From: Blumeriella jaapii
Taxonomy: Eukaryota > Ascomycota > Leotiomycetes > Helotiales > Drepanopezizaceae
DNA: 64,000 nucleotides
Assembly: GCA_009599575.1 (NCBI GenBank)
Contig: VWND01000073.1
Coordinates: 1,364,001-1,428,000 of the forward strand
Direction: 5' to 3'
The first letter of the stretch is position 1. Every line of letters begins with the position of its first letter. Shown here piece by piece: positions 11,353-22,943 of the stretch. Both the position numbers and the translations under genes were made by a program. Below the pieces are notes generated by a model. It was not told the origin of the DNA. It made no database searches and was given only the letters and a program-made list of their open reading frames with translations.

Positions 11353-12190
11353 TTATGCTCTCGGAACTTGTATGGAAGGCTGTGGAGCTTGAATGGAGGG
11401 TTGTGGAGCTTTGAATCCAACGTGGTCGGAATGCTTCTTGTAGAAATAGTTATCTGGTTTCGGTCTGAGCTCTGCAGGGAGCTCTTCGAGAACAGTCGCA
11501 AGGATAGCATCGATCGACTTCTTGTTCGAGCCGTCCCTGTGCCAGACGGAGATGAGATGCGAATTAAAACGGACCGAGAGACCGACTCCGGCAAGTTGAT
11601 CTCCTGCGGTTTTCTGTCAGCATCTTCTCAGGGCATGCGCTTGGGAACCACGTACCGACGTCGAGAATGCTTTGCAGCTTCTCCCCAATGGCCATTAACT
11701 GGACTCTCGTCCAGAAATCTGGCCCGTTGGCCTTGGGTACGCGGAAAGTCCAACTCCCCCCGTTGATGTTTCTTCTGTCCTCCCACACTGGCTGGAAACC
11801 CTGCTTGAACAGATAGATGGATTCGCGCATCTTGATTTGGTCGACGGGGGTGTTGTTATTGTAACGCCAAAAGTCCTGGATCGACTCGATCTGGGAACCG
11901 AGTTGCTCCAGGGTCGCCGTGAAGGATCCGTCCGGAGACTTTGTTTGATCTTTCAGCTGCCTGTCGACCTGTCAGCGAGATCGGGTTTTGACGCCCGGGT
12001 GAGGCTCAGTCTCATCCCAGGCAGCTTCTAGTTACCTGTCAAAGTAAACATTCCAGTAATGTTGAGTCGGCAATGGCCGCATCGCTTTCAACATATTCTT
12101 CTTCGCCCCATCGCGCTGTTCTGCAGGAGATCCTGTGTCGGAAATTCCGGTCGGCAGACCTCGAGTTAGAAGAGACGGTCTCAAGGCCAT
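11353..12190 (-). CDS. Class II eIF4E (cap-binding, 4EHP-like)
   Basis: Minus-strand exons 12190-12036, 11960-11656 and 11603-11353, 236 residues. Cap-binding fold blocks in order: QHYWNVYFDR, IESIQDFWRYNNN, MRESIYLFKQGFQPVWEDRRN with the cap-stacking tryptophan, GGSWTFRVPK, FWTRVQLMAIGEKL and DQLAGVGLSVRFNSHLISVW. The wording of the last block and the KPDNYFYKKHSDHVGF tail fit the fungal eIF4E2/4EHP-like class rather than canonical eIF4E. Such proteins bind the mRNA 5' cap and often repress or specialise translation. Introns are 75 nt and 52 nt. The extreme C-terminus is a small tandem repeat (APQPSIQ twice). It is divergent from the sugar transporter, with about 480 bp between the starts. 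Confidence 0.88.
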
Positions 12191-12672
12191 GGTTCAGGCT
12201 GACGGATAGCCTCGTGGTCGAATTCCTGTAAGAGCGGGCGGATAACGATGACCTGGGGTAGTACGCCGAAGAGGATGAAGAGGAAGACGAGGAGAATTAC
12301 AGAGTGGAGGATGAAAGGGAGGTAGAGAAAGTTCGGAGAGGATGAAGTAAAGAAAGAAAGAAAGGAAGAAAGCAAGACAGAAAGAGAGGATATACTTATT
12401 GGAAATGCGAACGGATGGAGGGGTAACCGAAACAGGACAGGCCGTGCCGCTAGAGCACCCGGCCAATGGCAGAAAAGTGGATGAAACTCCGCTGAGGTTC
12501 TAGTTTCATTTAGCACGTGACACTCCAAGACATCGCTTCCGGCATCAAACCCATCACTTCAACATCAAACATCAAACATCAAACACAACGCCCTCGGCTC
12601 TTGGGAAATAACAGGGAGATGTAACTGTAGCTGTCTTGGTCTCATTTCACTTCTCGATTTCGCCCTTCAACG
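12191..12672. promoter_or_regulatory. Divergent promoter region, eIF4E2 / sugar transporter
   Basis: Contains a GAAA-rich purine tract (about 12340-12390) and a short CATCAAA tandem repeat (12561-12585) just upstream of the transporter. No specific factor site can be assigned. Confidence 0.45.
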
Positions 12673-14244
12673 ATGGCTTCCGGCGCCTTGCGACGCTGCA
12701 TTCACGATGTGACCCTCTATCTGGTGTTTCTGGTTTTGATCTCGACCTTGGGACCTCTGCAGTTTGGATACCACCTTGTACGTTTGCCTCCCTTCCCCTT
12801 CTTCTACAGTAGGTGCACAGCTGACACACTGCACACACAGGCCGAGCTCAACGCCCCTCAGGATGTCATCACCTGCAAGATCCCCTCCGACGCCGACGAG
12901 ATCGGCTCGAAACCCGATGCCAAGCTCCCCCAATGCATTCCCATGAACGAAGTCGAGTTCGCTGAACTGTCTTCCGTCTTCGTGCTGGGTAGTTTCATTG
13001 GCGCTATAACTTCGGGTCCAGTAGCTGGGGCGTACGGCAGGCTGATGGCGATGAGGGCGACGAGCCTCTTCTTCCTCATCGGCTCCAGTCTGGCGGCCCT
13101 GTCCGCTACTATTCCAATGCTATCCTTAGGCAGATTCCTCGCCGGTATAGGGGCGGGTGCGTCAACTGTCATCGTGCCTATCTACATTTCCGAGGTTGCG
13201 CCGCCCAAAGAACGAGGGCTCTTTGGATCCATGACGCAGGTTACAATCAATGTTGGCATCTTGATCACCCAGAGCCTGGGATATTACCTCAGCAAGGGCT
13301 CATTGTGGCGGATCATCTTGGGCGTTGGAGGTGGGCTTGCACTGACTCAAGGAGTGGGGTTATGCTTTGTGCCGGAGAGCCCAGCCTGGCTCGCATCTCA
13401 CAAGAATCCCCAGCAAGCGGTCCGAACACTTCAGCGCATCCGTGGTCACGGTTCCTCGATTGCCGAAGAAATCAAAGATTGGGATGTCGACAAGGACCTT
13501 TCCGAAGAGGAGAGGCTCCTGGTCGATTCGGAGACTCGAGGGGAAGTCTCATCCATCACAAGCAGAGCGTCTACCAATTCCGTGGCGCCCGTCGGATTTT
13601 TCCAAGTCATACGTGATCCGTTTTATCGCCCAGCCATTATTGCTGTCATCGGCATCATGTGTGCACAGCAGCTTTGCGGCATCAACAGTATCATGATGTA
13701 TAGCGTTTCGCTGCTCCATGGCGTCCTGCCCATCAGCTCCTCACTCCTCACCATCATGATTTCCATCGTCAACCTGTTCACCACTGTGTCGTGTGCTCCT
13801 CTAGCCGACAAGATTGGCCGCAAGGCCTGCTTGCTCCTTTCTATCTCTGGGATGGGGGCCATGTCACTTTGCCTTGCCCTCTCTCTCCGCTGGGAACTCA
13901 AACTCCTCTCCGCCATATCGGTGCTTTTGTTTGTTGCCTTCTACGCGACCGGCCTTGGCCCCGTACCTTTCATCTTGGCTAGCGAGTTGGTAGGCACTGA
14001 GGCCGTCGGTGCCACGCAGAGTTGGGCTCTAGGCGCGAATTACGTGGCTACATTCCTTGTAGCGCAATTCTTCCCTATTCTCAACACATTCCTGAACGGG
14101 AGGTTTGGTGGCAAGGGCTGGGTGTATTTCATTTTTGCCGTGTTGGCAGCAGCTTCATTTATTTTCGTGAGTTTGAAAGTACCTGAGACAAAGGGGAAGA
14201 AAGATCCCGATGAGGTTTGGGAGCGAACCAGAAGGGTGGACTGA
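12673..14244 (+). CDS. MFS sugar transporter, GLUT / VPS73-like
   Basis: Exons 12673-12777 and 12841-14244, about 502 residues. The 63-nt intron (GTACGT...CACAG) is a multiple of three without a stop, so unspliced RNA stays open, but splicing yields the conserved FGYHLAELNAPQ. Twelve transmembrane segments are predicted by eye. MFS sugar-porter signatures include GRLMAMRATS after helix 2, GRFLAGIGAGASTVIVPIYISEVAPPKERG, PESPAWL, a QQLCGINSIMMYS block in helix 7, ADKIGRKACLL, and PETKGK near the end. The first loop has cysteines (DVITCKI, LPQCIPM) as in fungal Vps73-like carriers. The protein probably moves a hexose across the plasma or vacuolar membrane; the substrate cannot be read from sequence. 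Confidence 0.9.
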   Translation: MASGALRRCIHDVTLYLVFLVLISTLGPLQFGYHLVRLPPFPFFYSRCTADTLHTQAELNAPQDVITCKIPSDADEIGSKPDAKLPQCIPMNEVEFAELSSVFVLGSFIGAITSGPVAGAYGRLMAMRATSLFFLIGSSLAALSATIPMLSLGRFLAGIGAGASTVIVPIYISEVAPPKERGLFGSMTQVTINVGILITQSLGYYLSKGSLWRIILGVGGGLALTQGVGLCFVPESPAWLASHKNPQQAVRTLQRIRGHGSSIAEEIKDWDVDKDLSEEERLLVDSETRGEVSSITSRASTNSVAPVGFFQVIRDPFYRPAIIAVIGIMCAQQLCGINSIMMYSVSLLHGVLPISSSLLTIMISIVNLFTTVSCAPLADKIGRKACLLLSISGMGAMSLCLALSLRWELKLLSAISVLLFVAFYATGLGPVPFILASELVGTEAVGATQSWALGANYVATFLVAQFFPILNTFLNGRFGGKGWVYFIFAVLAAASFIFVSLKVPETKGKKDPDEVWERTRRVD

Positions 14245-14974
14245 TTACTCTATATATCGCGTCTTCCTTGTGCTGCGAAGCGTTGGAGTCCCTAGATGGC
14301 AAGGCACACGTTCAACTATTGCCATTGAATGAAGGCTGAATTACCTGTATTGCATCGTTTCCATACCCTGCGGCCGCCCATGACAGACAGTACTTAAGTA
14401 CAATTCAGTGTACTTTCGTTACATCAATTGGTCGATTTTAGCCGCGGCCGCTTATCCTCACTGGGGACTTACAGTACATACTGTACAGTACTGTACAGAA
14501 CAGCACTTGACTTGAAGGAGACAGTCCGCCTGAACGCTAATCGCGGGCCGTTCCTGGCCCGCTAGCGCTGGTATAGTTCGACCTTATCAAACCCTCTCCC
14601 TCCTCCCTCCTCCTCACCCCGCACCCCTCACCCCTCACCCCTCACTCAACCTCTCGTCGCTCTGCGTGTTGTGGACATCCATTTTGCTCGTGGCGTCGCA
14701 TATTCACTCCTTTTGTTTGATCAGTACAATTCAACGCCTACCTACTCTTGCTGATTCGGTCCCAAAGCAAATTCTTTTCAACAGCCTCTGCACCCTCTCT
14801 GTCTATCCCTCTACCCCTCTACCTATCTTCATCCCCCGCGATCCTTCTCAACCCGTCGTCTCTGTCTTAACAGTACGCTCTTGGCTGCGAGAAGGCCTTA
14901 CATCGCCCTCGTGCAACGCTTCGGATTCGATCCTCTAGGCATGCAGCTTGACGAACGCTCTTTAAATCTCTGCC
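14245..14974. promoter_or_regulatory. Intergenic with palindromic motifs upstream of RdRP
   Basis: Holds a dense block of GTACAGTAC-type palindromes (14470-14500), an inverted repeat with arms GCGGGCC (14543-14549) and GGCCCGC (14556-14562) separated by 6 nt, and a CACCCCT repeat (14612-14646). No gene seen. Confidence 0.55.
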
Positions 14975-17900
14975 ATGCCCCCAAATGCCCCCGAAATGCC
15001 TGGCACGCCAAGTCGCCGGCGAGTTGCAGCCACAGATGAGAAGACTCTGGACACCAGGATCAAACTCATTTGCCATGAGTGGGACTTGGGCCTAAGCCTG
15101 AATGACGTCGCCGGACACGATTCTTCAATTCGTCGCAAGTGTATCTCTACCCTGAGATTCTGCTTCCACAAGAACTTGTTTGATCGGGCTTATCAAGATT
15201 TTACACGAGAAGCGACTATCCTCTACCAAGGCTGGGTCAATAAACCCCGAGCTGAACGTGGAACGATACCTGATGCGACTCGTCGATTCAGGAGACCCGT
15301 CAATGCCAAGGAACAGGATGAGCTATTGCAATTGCTGTTCAAGACGTTTATGAAACATCAAACAGCCTGGAACACAATCAACGGTGGCACCCCCCCTTCC
15401 ATCAAGGCGAAAGTCGAAAGATACAGGACTGAGCTCGAAGGCATAAGCCCGATCTCGAGTGTTCTTAGCCCCGGCCCGAGGTCGGATTGCGAAAAACGCC
15501 GCCGAGAGGAGTCGTTTGCTGATATACCCACCACGAAAAGAAAATCACGAGAGAGAATTCGTGGACCGGAATCTTCACCACAACCTTTGGACATGGCTCC
15601 CCCGCGTGGCAGGGCTAGTCGAGTGGAATCCCGAGCCCCACGGAGTGCGAACACTAGTTTTGCCTCAACGGTCGGTACCGGAATGTCTGTCTTTTCGCAG
15701 AAAGAGCAAGATCCGTATTTTCAAGATTCACAGACAACAGAGCCTGACAACGAGGCGTTTACCACCTTACAAGATGACAGGACTGCTCCTTCCAGCTCGG
15801 ATTACCAATCTAGTAGCTTTGAGGCCCGCGTGAAGAGTATGCTAGAAGAAGAAATTCTGCTTGACCATCCCAAACCCGCTGGACCAGAGGAAGAGGCACT
15901 ATCACAAAACATTTCCGACTTCGGCATCGAAAACACCGATACTGTGGCAAGCGAAACGATACCTGAGGACCAGATTGCGGCAGAATCTCACTTCAGAAGG
16001 CAACTGGATGGCGTATTTCGTAAGGCTTTCCACGCATGCTTGAACAAAGTCTAACGATCATAGCCACAATGCCTTGTTGTTTGCATCGTGCTCTACCATG
16101 TGTCGCTTATGAAATCACTCGTGTTTTTCTTCATGCCGATGTTCCTTTATCGGAGTTTAAAGGTACTGTGGATACAACCCTCCACGACTACGATACGCTG
16201 TGGCGTTCTCTTCGGAAGCTCGATGTTTTGTACGGCAAACCTTTCCCCGAACGGTCAAGCAAAGAGGCATGGGCTTGTGCTCTGGACGGCTACGGAAAAG
16301 GATTTCGTGCGGTGGCTTTTTCGGGGTCTCTCCACTTCACTCCAATTGATTCAAATTCATTCTTCAGGCTCAAGTTAGATCCTTTGAAACTCGAAAAAAT
16401 GCATCGACTTGGTCGTCGCTTTGGACATGACCGATTCTTAGAGATCTGTATTCCACAACTGTCCGGCCGGCGCATTCCTGAAACTTTGTCTAGACTCGGG
16501 AGTCGAGGACCACAAATTATCTACGAGTGGCTAGTTGATGCAACTCACACGTTGATCGGACGGACTTGGAAGCCGTTCATGGTCAAAAACACGGAACGAA
16601 AGCCCAAGCGAAATATCGTCATCACAAAGGCAGTAGAAGATGTCGATACGTCGTTCAGAGTTTTCTTCTTCGCCACTGAAGGCATCGGGCTTCATAACAT
16701 GGATTATTCAGGGCCCGAACGTGCGCATGACTCGGGTTCTTGCTCGAGTCGTCCCAAAATCACCATCTCGAAACTTCTTGACTGTGTAAGACCCACTGAG
16801 GAGAACAAAGAGCAGCCTTTTCTGAAGTTGTTCAATAGGACAACATTGGGTATGCGAAGTTCCGTGTCAATTTACACGATGCTAACAATAATACAGCACT
16901 GTCCCGAAACTATGCCACATTGGTGCTTTTGCCCGAGCAGATCAAGGCTCGTAGTGCCAACATCACCTTTGGTGATAAGAAGAATGTCATGAACGATGGC
17001 TGTGGTCGGATATCGTCTTCGTTGGCGCTGAAAGTCACAGGGCAGCTCGGGCTCTCTTACCTCCCGTGGGCGTTCCAGGGTCGATTGGGAGAAGCAAAAG
17101 GCTTGTGGGTCACTGACCGCTATGAAAATGTTGGCAAAGACTGGATCGAAACATATCCTTCGCAGCGGAAATGGCTTCGAGGACAACAGCCCCAGGATCC
17201 TTGCGATCGAACCTTCGAAGTTGTAGAGTGGGCTCGGCCTCTAGAGTCCGCCAAGCTCAATTTGCAATTTCTCCCGTTGCTCATGGAACGGGCGAAGAAC
17301 AAGAAGAAAATGAAAAAAGCTATCTCTAAAATCTTGGAGGAAGGGCTGGCGTCAAAAGCAGAAGAAATTCAAAATGCAATGGATGATCCACAGTCCTTCC
17401 GCCAATGGGTGCGTGATAGCAACGCAAACACCAACGAGCGCCTCAAAGGTAGCATTTCTTACAAGGGTGGATTGCCAGTGGTTATCGAAGAGCGGTTGAA
17501 CATTCTGTTAGACTCTGGCTTTGATCCAAAAAAGTTGATGTTCGTGAAGGACCTGGCGAAAAAGGCTTTCAAAAAACGAACCGATGAGCTCAAGGAAAAG
17601 CTGAACATCACCGTTGGGAAGTCCACGTATGCTTTCATGGTACCGGATTTCTGGGGAGTGCTCGAAGAAGGCGAAGTGTACATTGATTGCTCATCATTTG
17701 TCGACAACGTCTCTGGCTTCTCGGGAGCAACCCTCAGCGGGGTGGATGTTTTGGTGGCAAGATCTCCAGCACATTTCATCAGTGACATGCAGAAAGTGAG
17801 AGTCGTCATCAAAGAGGAACTGGTTGGCTTAAAAGATGTGATCATTTTCTCTGCGAAGGGGAAGCGATCGCTAGCTGACAAGCTTAGTGGCGGTGATTAC

Positions 17901-19040
17901 GATGGAGATATCGCATGGGTCTGTTGGGATCCTACTATTGTGAGCAACTTTGAGACCGCGGATGTGCCCCAAGCCCGAAACCTGGTCGAAGAAGGGCTGA
18001 TCCAGCAAGATACAACAACTTACCTGCAGTTGACCAAGGGGCTTAGCATGGAAGAAGCGACCTCTAAGTTTTTGAAGCGGAGCTTCGAATTCAACATGCA
18101 ACAGAGTATGCTCGGTATTTGTACAACGTACAAAGAACACGTATGCTATACTACTGGGAGCGTAGATACTACGGAAGCCGAGTATCTAAGCCAACTTCTG
18201 AGTAACTTGGTGGATCAGCCTAAGCAAGGCTTTATCTTCAACGAAGAACATTGGGATATCTTCAGAAAGAGGGTTGTCAAAACCATACCACGGCAGCCCC
18301 GCTACAAAACCGACGATCCCCGTCCCAATGAAGACCACATCATAGACCATCTCAAATGGGTTTCGGAGAAGGGGATCAACAAGTCTCTCCAGAATTTCCA
18401 CCAGGCCTTCCCAGACCCCCCATACTGGGACCCTTCACTGGCCAGTTTTTATTTCAAGTTCGCAGACCTGGCTACCCGCGATCCTACTTGGAGAAAGTTA
18501 CTGGATGACTTGCAATTCGACATTCTGAAGTTGAAAAGCATTTGGGGGAAAAAATTCCAGCGTAACCGAAGCAAGAGAAGCAATCCGAACACGAGGGAAG
18601 ACGAAGAGTCATCGATACCCGATTTCTCCGCTTTCGTCAACGATCTTTCCGAACAATTTCGCGAGATCCAACCTCGCGAGGAGACACCTGCTTCGATAGC
18701 GCTGACTATGTGTCCGGGCTCCAATGCCGAGTTTTCGAACTGGGAGCTCCTCAAAGCGTCAACTGCCGTCGCAGCTTTCGTGCATTTCGAAAGGCCTCGC
18801 TTGGGAACCGCTCCATACGTCAGCACTTTCGTTTGGTGGATCGCGGGCAAACAGCTCGCCGGGCTGAAGGCGCTATGCCATGACGACCCATCTCACGCAG
18901 TCATCCAGCCTATGTACATCGTTTTGAAACCTGATGCTCCTCTCATCAAGCGTTTGAGATGCGAAGGACAAGTCACGTACATGGAGGACACCGCAAGCAT
19001 TGCCGATGCCTCTGATCTGGACGCTATTGATGATGATTAA
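14975..19040 (+). CDS. Cellular RNA-dependent RNA polymerase (RNA silencing)
   Basis: Exons 14975-16019, 16064-16849 and 16897-19040, 1324 residues. The introns (44 and 47 nt) have clear CTAAC branch sites and restore DGVFPTMPCCLHRAL and TTLALSRNYATLVLL. The N-terminal third is basic and serine-rich; the RdRP core begins near residue 350 and reaches the catalytic double-psi beta-barrel motif LSGGDYDGD, with the metal-binding aspartates at about residues 944, 946 and 948. Nearby motifs LSYLPWAFQGRLGEAKG, ARSPAHFISDMQKV and PKQG fit the eukaryotic QDE-1/Sad-1/Rrp superfamily, which copies single-stranded RNA into dsRNA for Dicer in quelling, meiotic silencing or small-RNA pathways. I cannot say which fungal clade. 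The reading frame is intact. No silencing partner lies in the window. Confidence 0.93.
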
Positions 19041-19445
19041 TGTAGGCGGCCGGCTTCTTGGTGTCACCAGGAAAGGACATATGGGAGTCAAATTCTTTCG
19101 TTTACAGGAGTTGGGAATGAAACGGGGTAAGACATGCACAACAGGTAGGGAATGAAGTGCTTGGCCATCTATCCAGGGGAGCATAACGACTAGGGAGTTA
19201 GAGCGCGGAGGAGCTTACAGATAGATACCCATTTGAGCGTTTCGGAGTTCTACAGACAGGCAAGGGCAGCGGAGTTGAGGAGAAACCTTTATAGTGCATA
19301 GATATCGACGCAACGCCAAGTTCATGGAGAAGAGCTGATGCTATGAATTCGTGGCGACGTGCAAATTCCATGCTGTGATGGGATACCATTGCCCCTGAGC
19401 ACGCGAGAAACGCAGCCGGCTCCGCAGTCCGACGACACGCCTCTC
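19041..19445. other. Intergenic between convergent genes
   Basis: Convergent 3' flank of the RdRP and the short-chain dehydrogenase. No feature seen. Confidence 0.6.
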
Positions 19446-19684
19446 CTACCACGGTGCGTTCTTCCCATCATAGATATTTGGAGCACCAGCCGTATCCCAT
19501 CCCCGAACACGCACTGTCAGGAACTGGCCGTTGTCCTCTTTCGTGGCATTCATGATCTTCTCCAAGGCAGCAGCCGATCCATCCGCGAGAGACAGATCTG
19601 CTCGCTCGCTTCCCATGTCGGTCCGTACCCACTGCTCCCATGTCAGGTCTCTTCTTCCCGTGCTGGTTTCCAAAGGTCTGGCTG

Positions 19685-19724
<40 letters not shown>

Positions 19725-20464
19725 AAAGAGGAGGAGGGGGATGACCTACACCTGGACTGAGTCCGAACACGACGAGGCCTTTGCTGCCATACTCGAGCGC
19801 ATACTGTACGGTGAGCATGTTCAAAGCTGCCTTGCTGATCTTGTATGCCGGTGAGACGGAGGTCATCATGAACGTTGGCGCCAAGGTGAGCGAGCCCGCT
19901 TTCGAGGTACTTGGTAGGACGCCGTTCAGCTGCGGTGCGACCTACGCTTCGGGGGGAGCATCTCGCTAGCTACTCACATGTTTGCGATCTTTCGCGCGGT
20001 GCTCTTCTCGATGAGCGGCAGGAAATTACGAATCATGTAGTGCGCGGTCAAGACGTTCACGTCGACGCACTCCGTCAGATCGTCCCTTCGCCGATCAGCG
20101 ACACGCCCCCCCCTCGGTGGTGACACAGAGCTGGCCGCAGCCCGTAACCGACTCACATCTTCGCGATCCCTCCCGGGGTCCAGGTCATGATGCCAACGTT
20201 GTTGACGAGGACGTCGAGGCCCTTGCCCGCAAGCCTGTCCTCGACGGCGACGACGGCTTTCTTGATGCTGTCCTCGCGTGTGACCTCGGCTTGGATGTAG
20301 TGGATCCTGCCGGGCGAGGACTTGACGAGGTCCTGCAGCTCCGGCGATGCCTGGCGGGCGACGGCGAAGATGGTGGGAACTTGAGAGGCCGGGAGCTCCG
20401 ACAGCTGGGTGACGAGGCCGAGCCCGAGGCCGCGAGAGGCGCCGGTGATGAGGTAGGAAGACAT
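19446..20464 (-). CDS. Short-chain dehydrogenase/reductase
   Basis: Four minus-strand exons, 20464-20157, 20085-19978, 19909-19750 and 19631-19446; 253 residues. The Rossmann motif TGASRGLG lies at residues 7-14, LDVLVNNVGIM at about 85-95, MDDLTECVDVNVL after the first intron, an ITS serine block, then the catalytic Y-x-x-x-K in SPAYKISKAALNM, and SPGWVRTDMG after the last intron. The size and motifs are those of a classical NAD(P)-dependent SDR of the C-factor/carbonyl reductase-like type; substrate unknown, probably cytosolic. Introns are 71, 68 and 118 nt. The last intron contains an uninterrupted run of 37 guanines on the plus strand (cytosines in the transcript). The donor GTAGGT and acceptor AGCAG there are fixed by the conserved SPGWVRTD junction. 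Confidence 0.9.
19686..19722 (+). repeat. Poly-G tract, 37 nt
   Basis: Uninterrupted G run inside the third intron of the minus-strand short-chain dehydrogenase, read as poly-C in its transcript. It may be an assembly artefact or a real G-quadruplex-prone tract. Confidence 0.9.
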
Positions 20465-21020
20465 TCTCGAATGTGGGCTCGTGGGCTCCAGTGAGCGACG
20501 GGCCGAAGGACTGTTGGAGGTGGTGGCCGCGATTCGCGGTCTCTATGTAGCTCGTTCGTCGGTCACGGTCATACACGTCGCATATTCGGACGTGCCGGCC
20601 CCCCCCACTTGTTGATCCTAACAATCAATCAACCATCTTTCCAGAGATGAAGGCACGGAAGTAGCTTTACCGGGGACATTGGAGCCAGTCCGGAAAGCTG
20701 GGGTCGATTTTCGAAATGGAAAAAGCCGGCAAAGACTGAAGATACAGCCAGACCAATGCCGTGAGTTGGATCGGCGGTGTCCAGTACTGTAGGTGTTTTG
20801 CAAGTAAATATTGACATGTGAGGCCTCGCTCGGTTACGCCTTTAAGCTGATAGCGGCTCACCACGCTAAGTCACGATCGTGTGAAGAACGCGGCGCAGGC
20901 TCGCGTTGCGTGTCTGCTTTGGGACTATTCTTCTTTTCACGTCCTTCATGCTAATTACTGATTCAACTCCTGCACTCTGAGCACGGGGAGAGTTTTCCTT
21001 TTTTTTCCATGTATGTTCCC
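20465..21020. other. Intergenic
   Basis: Upstream region of the short-chain dehydrogenase and downstream of SAM37 (both minus strand). Nothing recognisable. Confidence 0.6.
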
Positions 21021-22495
21021 CTATCGCGACATCGTCTCCGTGGTTCTAATCACATCTCGTGCAAGCTCGACTTCTACTACCGGGTTTCCGTGAGGAGCGT
21101 CATCTATCGGTATCGGTGTCTCCACGCCTGTGTCATTACTGTGAAAGCCCAAAGCATCGCCGAGGGGTCCTAAGTCCCTCGGGCTTGACTTCTTTGGTTC
21201 CTCTTCTGGTAACGACAGAAGTCCTTGCTGGAACATATACCCAATCCCCAAGCCCAGCCCGGCAATCACGCTACTTATCAACCCGATGTACTGCCACGAG
21301 GACTTCGGTGAACCATCATCGTGCGAACTTTCACCATGCTGTCTCATTCTCGTATTCTTACTCAATTGCCCGAAACCGGGTATCGACTCTGCAAGACTCG
21401 ACAACACCACCTTCCCGGTGTTCAGAACATCCATATTGCATGGCGGCTTCCACGGCAGGTGGTTTTGGGTTGGTACATCCGGATCGCGGTTGTTGGACCT
21501 TGCAAGAAACGCATCCGCGAGCGTGGTCTTGTCCTTCCCAAATATCGTAGCACGTAAATCCTCCGTCCATTGACACAATTCCGGGAACTTCCTTCGCATG
21601 GTCTTCGAGAGCCACGCCTGGGGTAGTTCCGGCACGAGCATCAGCGATAGATATCCCACAGCCAAGCAGTCTAGACTCGAGAGCTGGCTGTCCGATACGA
21701 AGAACAGCTTCCTGGCTCGTAGCTCCTCGAGCGGCTCGAAAAAATTGGTCGCGAGTGCATCGAGTTTGAACTGCGCGCTGGCCTCTGGAGAGGCGGCTAT
21801 CATGCTGGAGACTGTCTGTTTCGGTTTCCGCAGACTCGCAGGGATTATGGAGGGCCCGGGGGAGGGCGCGTTCTTGTCGTGATCGATGTCTAAGGACGAG
21901 AGGTCGAGATGCTCAGTTCGCAGCTTGGCTGCGGCGCGTATTGACGGCGGCGTCAGGTACGGGAGAGGGTAAGGCTGGATGTGGCTGTACAGAGGGCGCG
22001 TTACTTCGGTGTAGTTCTGCGAGGAGACGTAGAGGGACAGGTCGAGGAGAGGCTGGCCATGGGATTCAACGAACGAGGAGAATCTGGTAGACAGCGGTTA
22101 GTCTTTGTCCCCCATGAGCTCGCCATGGATTGACGTGAAGAGACAAGCCATACGCGATGCAATCCGCGCCCTCTTGCTCGGGCAGGCCGGCATCGAGTAT
22201 CCATTGCCCAGCAGAGAACTGCGCAACGTAGTGGAAGATGTTCCGGAACCCGCCAATCCAGATGTCTCCGTTCCGCAGAGCTGGAAGAGTATCTATGCAG
22301 CACCCATTAGTTGATCATTCTAGCAAGCTGGCATCCAAACGCCTCACTGGTGGGACTCAGCGCAGGGCCGCTGCTTGCTACCAGCTGCCATTTCCCACGC
22401 GGGACAGCTTGTTGGAGATAGGCAATTGCTGCTAGACAGTGGGCGTCGATGGACGGCAGGCCAAATGCTGGACCCCAGACGTGTAATTCGAGCAT
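21021..22495 (-). CDS. SAM37: Mitochondrial SAM complex subunit Sam37 (Tom37/metaxin)
   Basis: Exons 22495-22348, 22292-22154 and 22083-21021 on the minus strand; 449 residues. Exon 1 starts MLELHVWGPAFGLPSID, the metaxin N-terminal block; exon 2 reads TLPALRNGDIWIGGF and the third begins FSSFVESHGQPLLDLSLYVS. The C-terminal GST-like part includes LDCLAVGYLSLMLVPELPQAWL and FPELCQWTEDL. A hydrophobic segment near the C-terminus (YIGLISSVIAGLGLGIGYMF) fits a tail anchor. Sam37 is the cytosol-facing subunit of the sorting and assembly machinery that inserts beta-barrel proteins into the mitochondrial outer membrane. Introns are 55 and 70 nt; phases 1 and 2 agree across all junctions. Confidence 0.9.
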
Positions 22496-22943
22496 TGTCG
22501 TGGGCAGAGAGGCATGCAAGTGATGTTGTTCTGTGCGAGAATCAATCAACAGTCAAGGGAAAAGCTTGGACCGTGAGCCCAACCACGAGATATCCGCATC
22601 GGGTTTGCAGCTGGAATCTGTCAGGATGATGATACACATGTAGTCAAGATACATCCAGAGGTCAAATGGGTACGAGCTTGGGCGATGGGCGGTCTAAATC
22701 TTGCAACTCCTCAAGAGCAACTGGAGATAAAATTGTTCCTCGCTCGGTCTAGGCTAAAGAGATACATACACGCCATTTTCCAGCCACTTCGTGACCTCCC
22801 AACTCCAAGAAATGCTGCAATGTAACATCATAGCACAATCAACCTGCGACCTGAAAGATCCGTCCCAAAAACATGCTGTCTTGAGAATTATATTCCAACG
22901 AAGATTGGGGCTGCCCGAACCAGTCTCGCAGAGGCCAGTCATC
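22496..22943. other. Intergenic
   Basis: Region between SAM37 and the TBC gene, both on the minus strand; presumed SAM37 promoter. No gene seen. Confidence 0.6.

Noticed and set aside
11353..11603. A frame break in the eIF4E2 gene after SVRFNSHL
   Set aside because: On rereading, the sequence has CATCTCATCTCC, which gives SHLISVW without any shift. The gene is intact.
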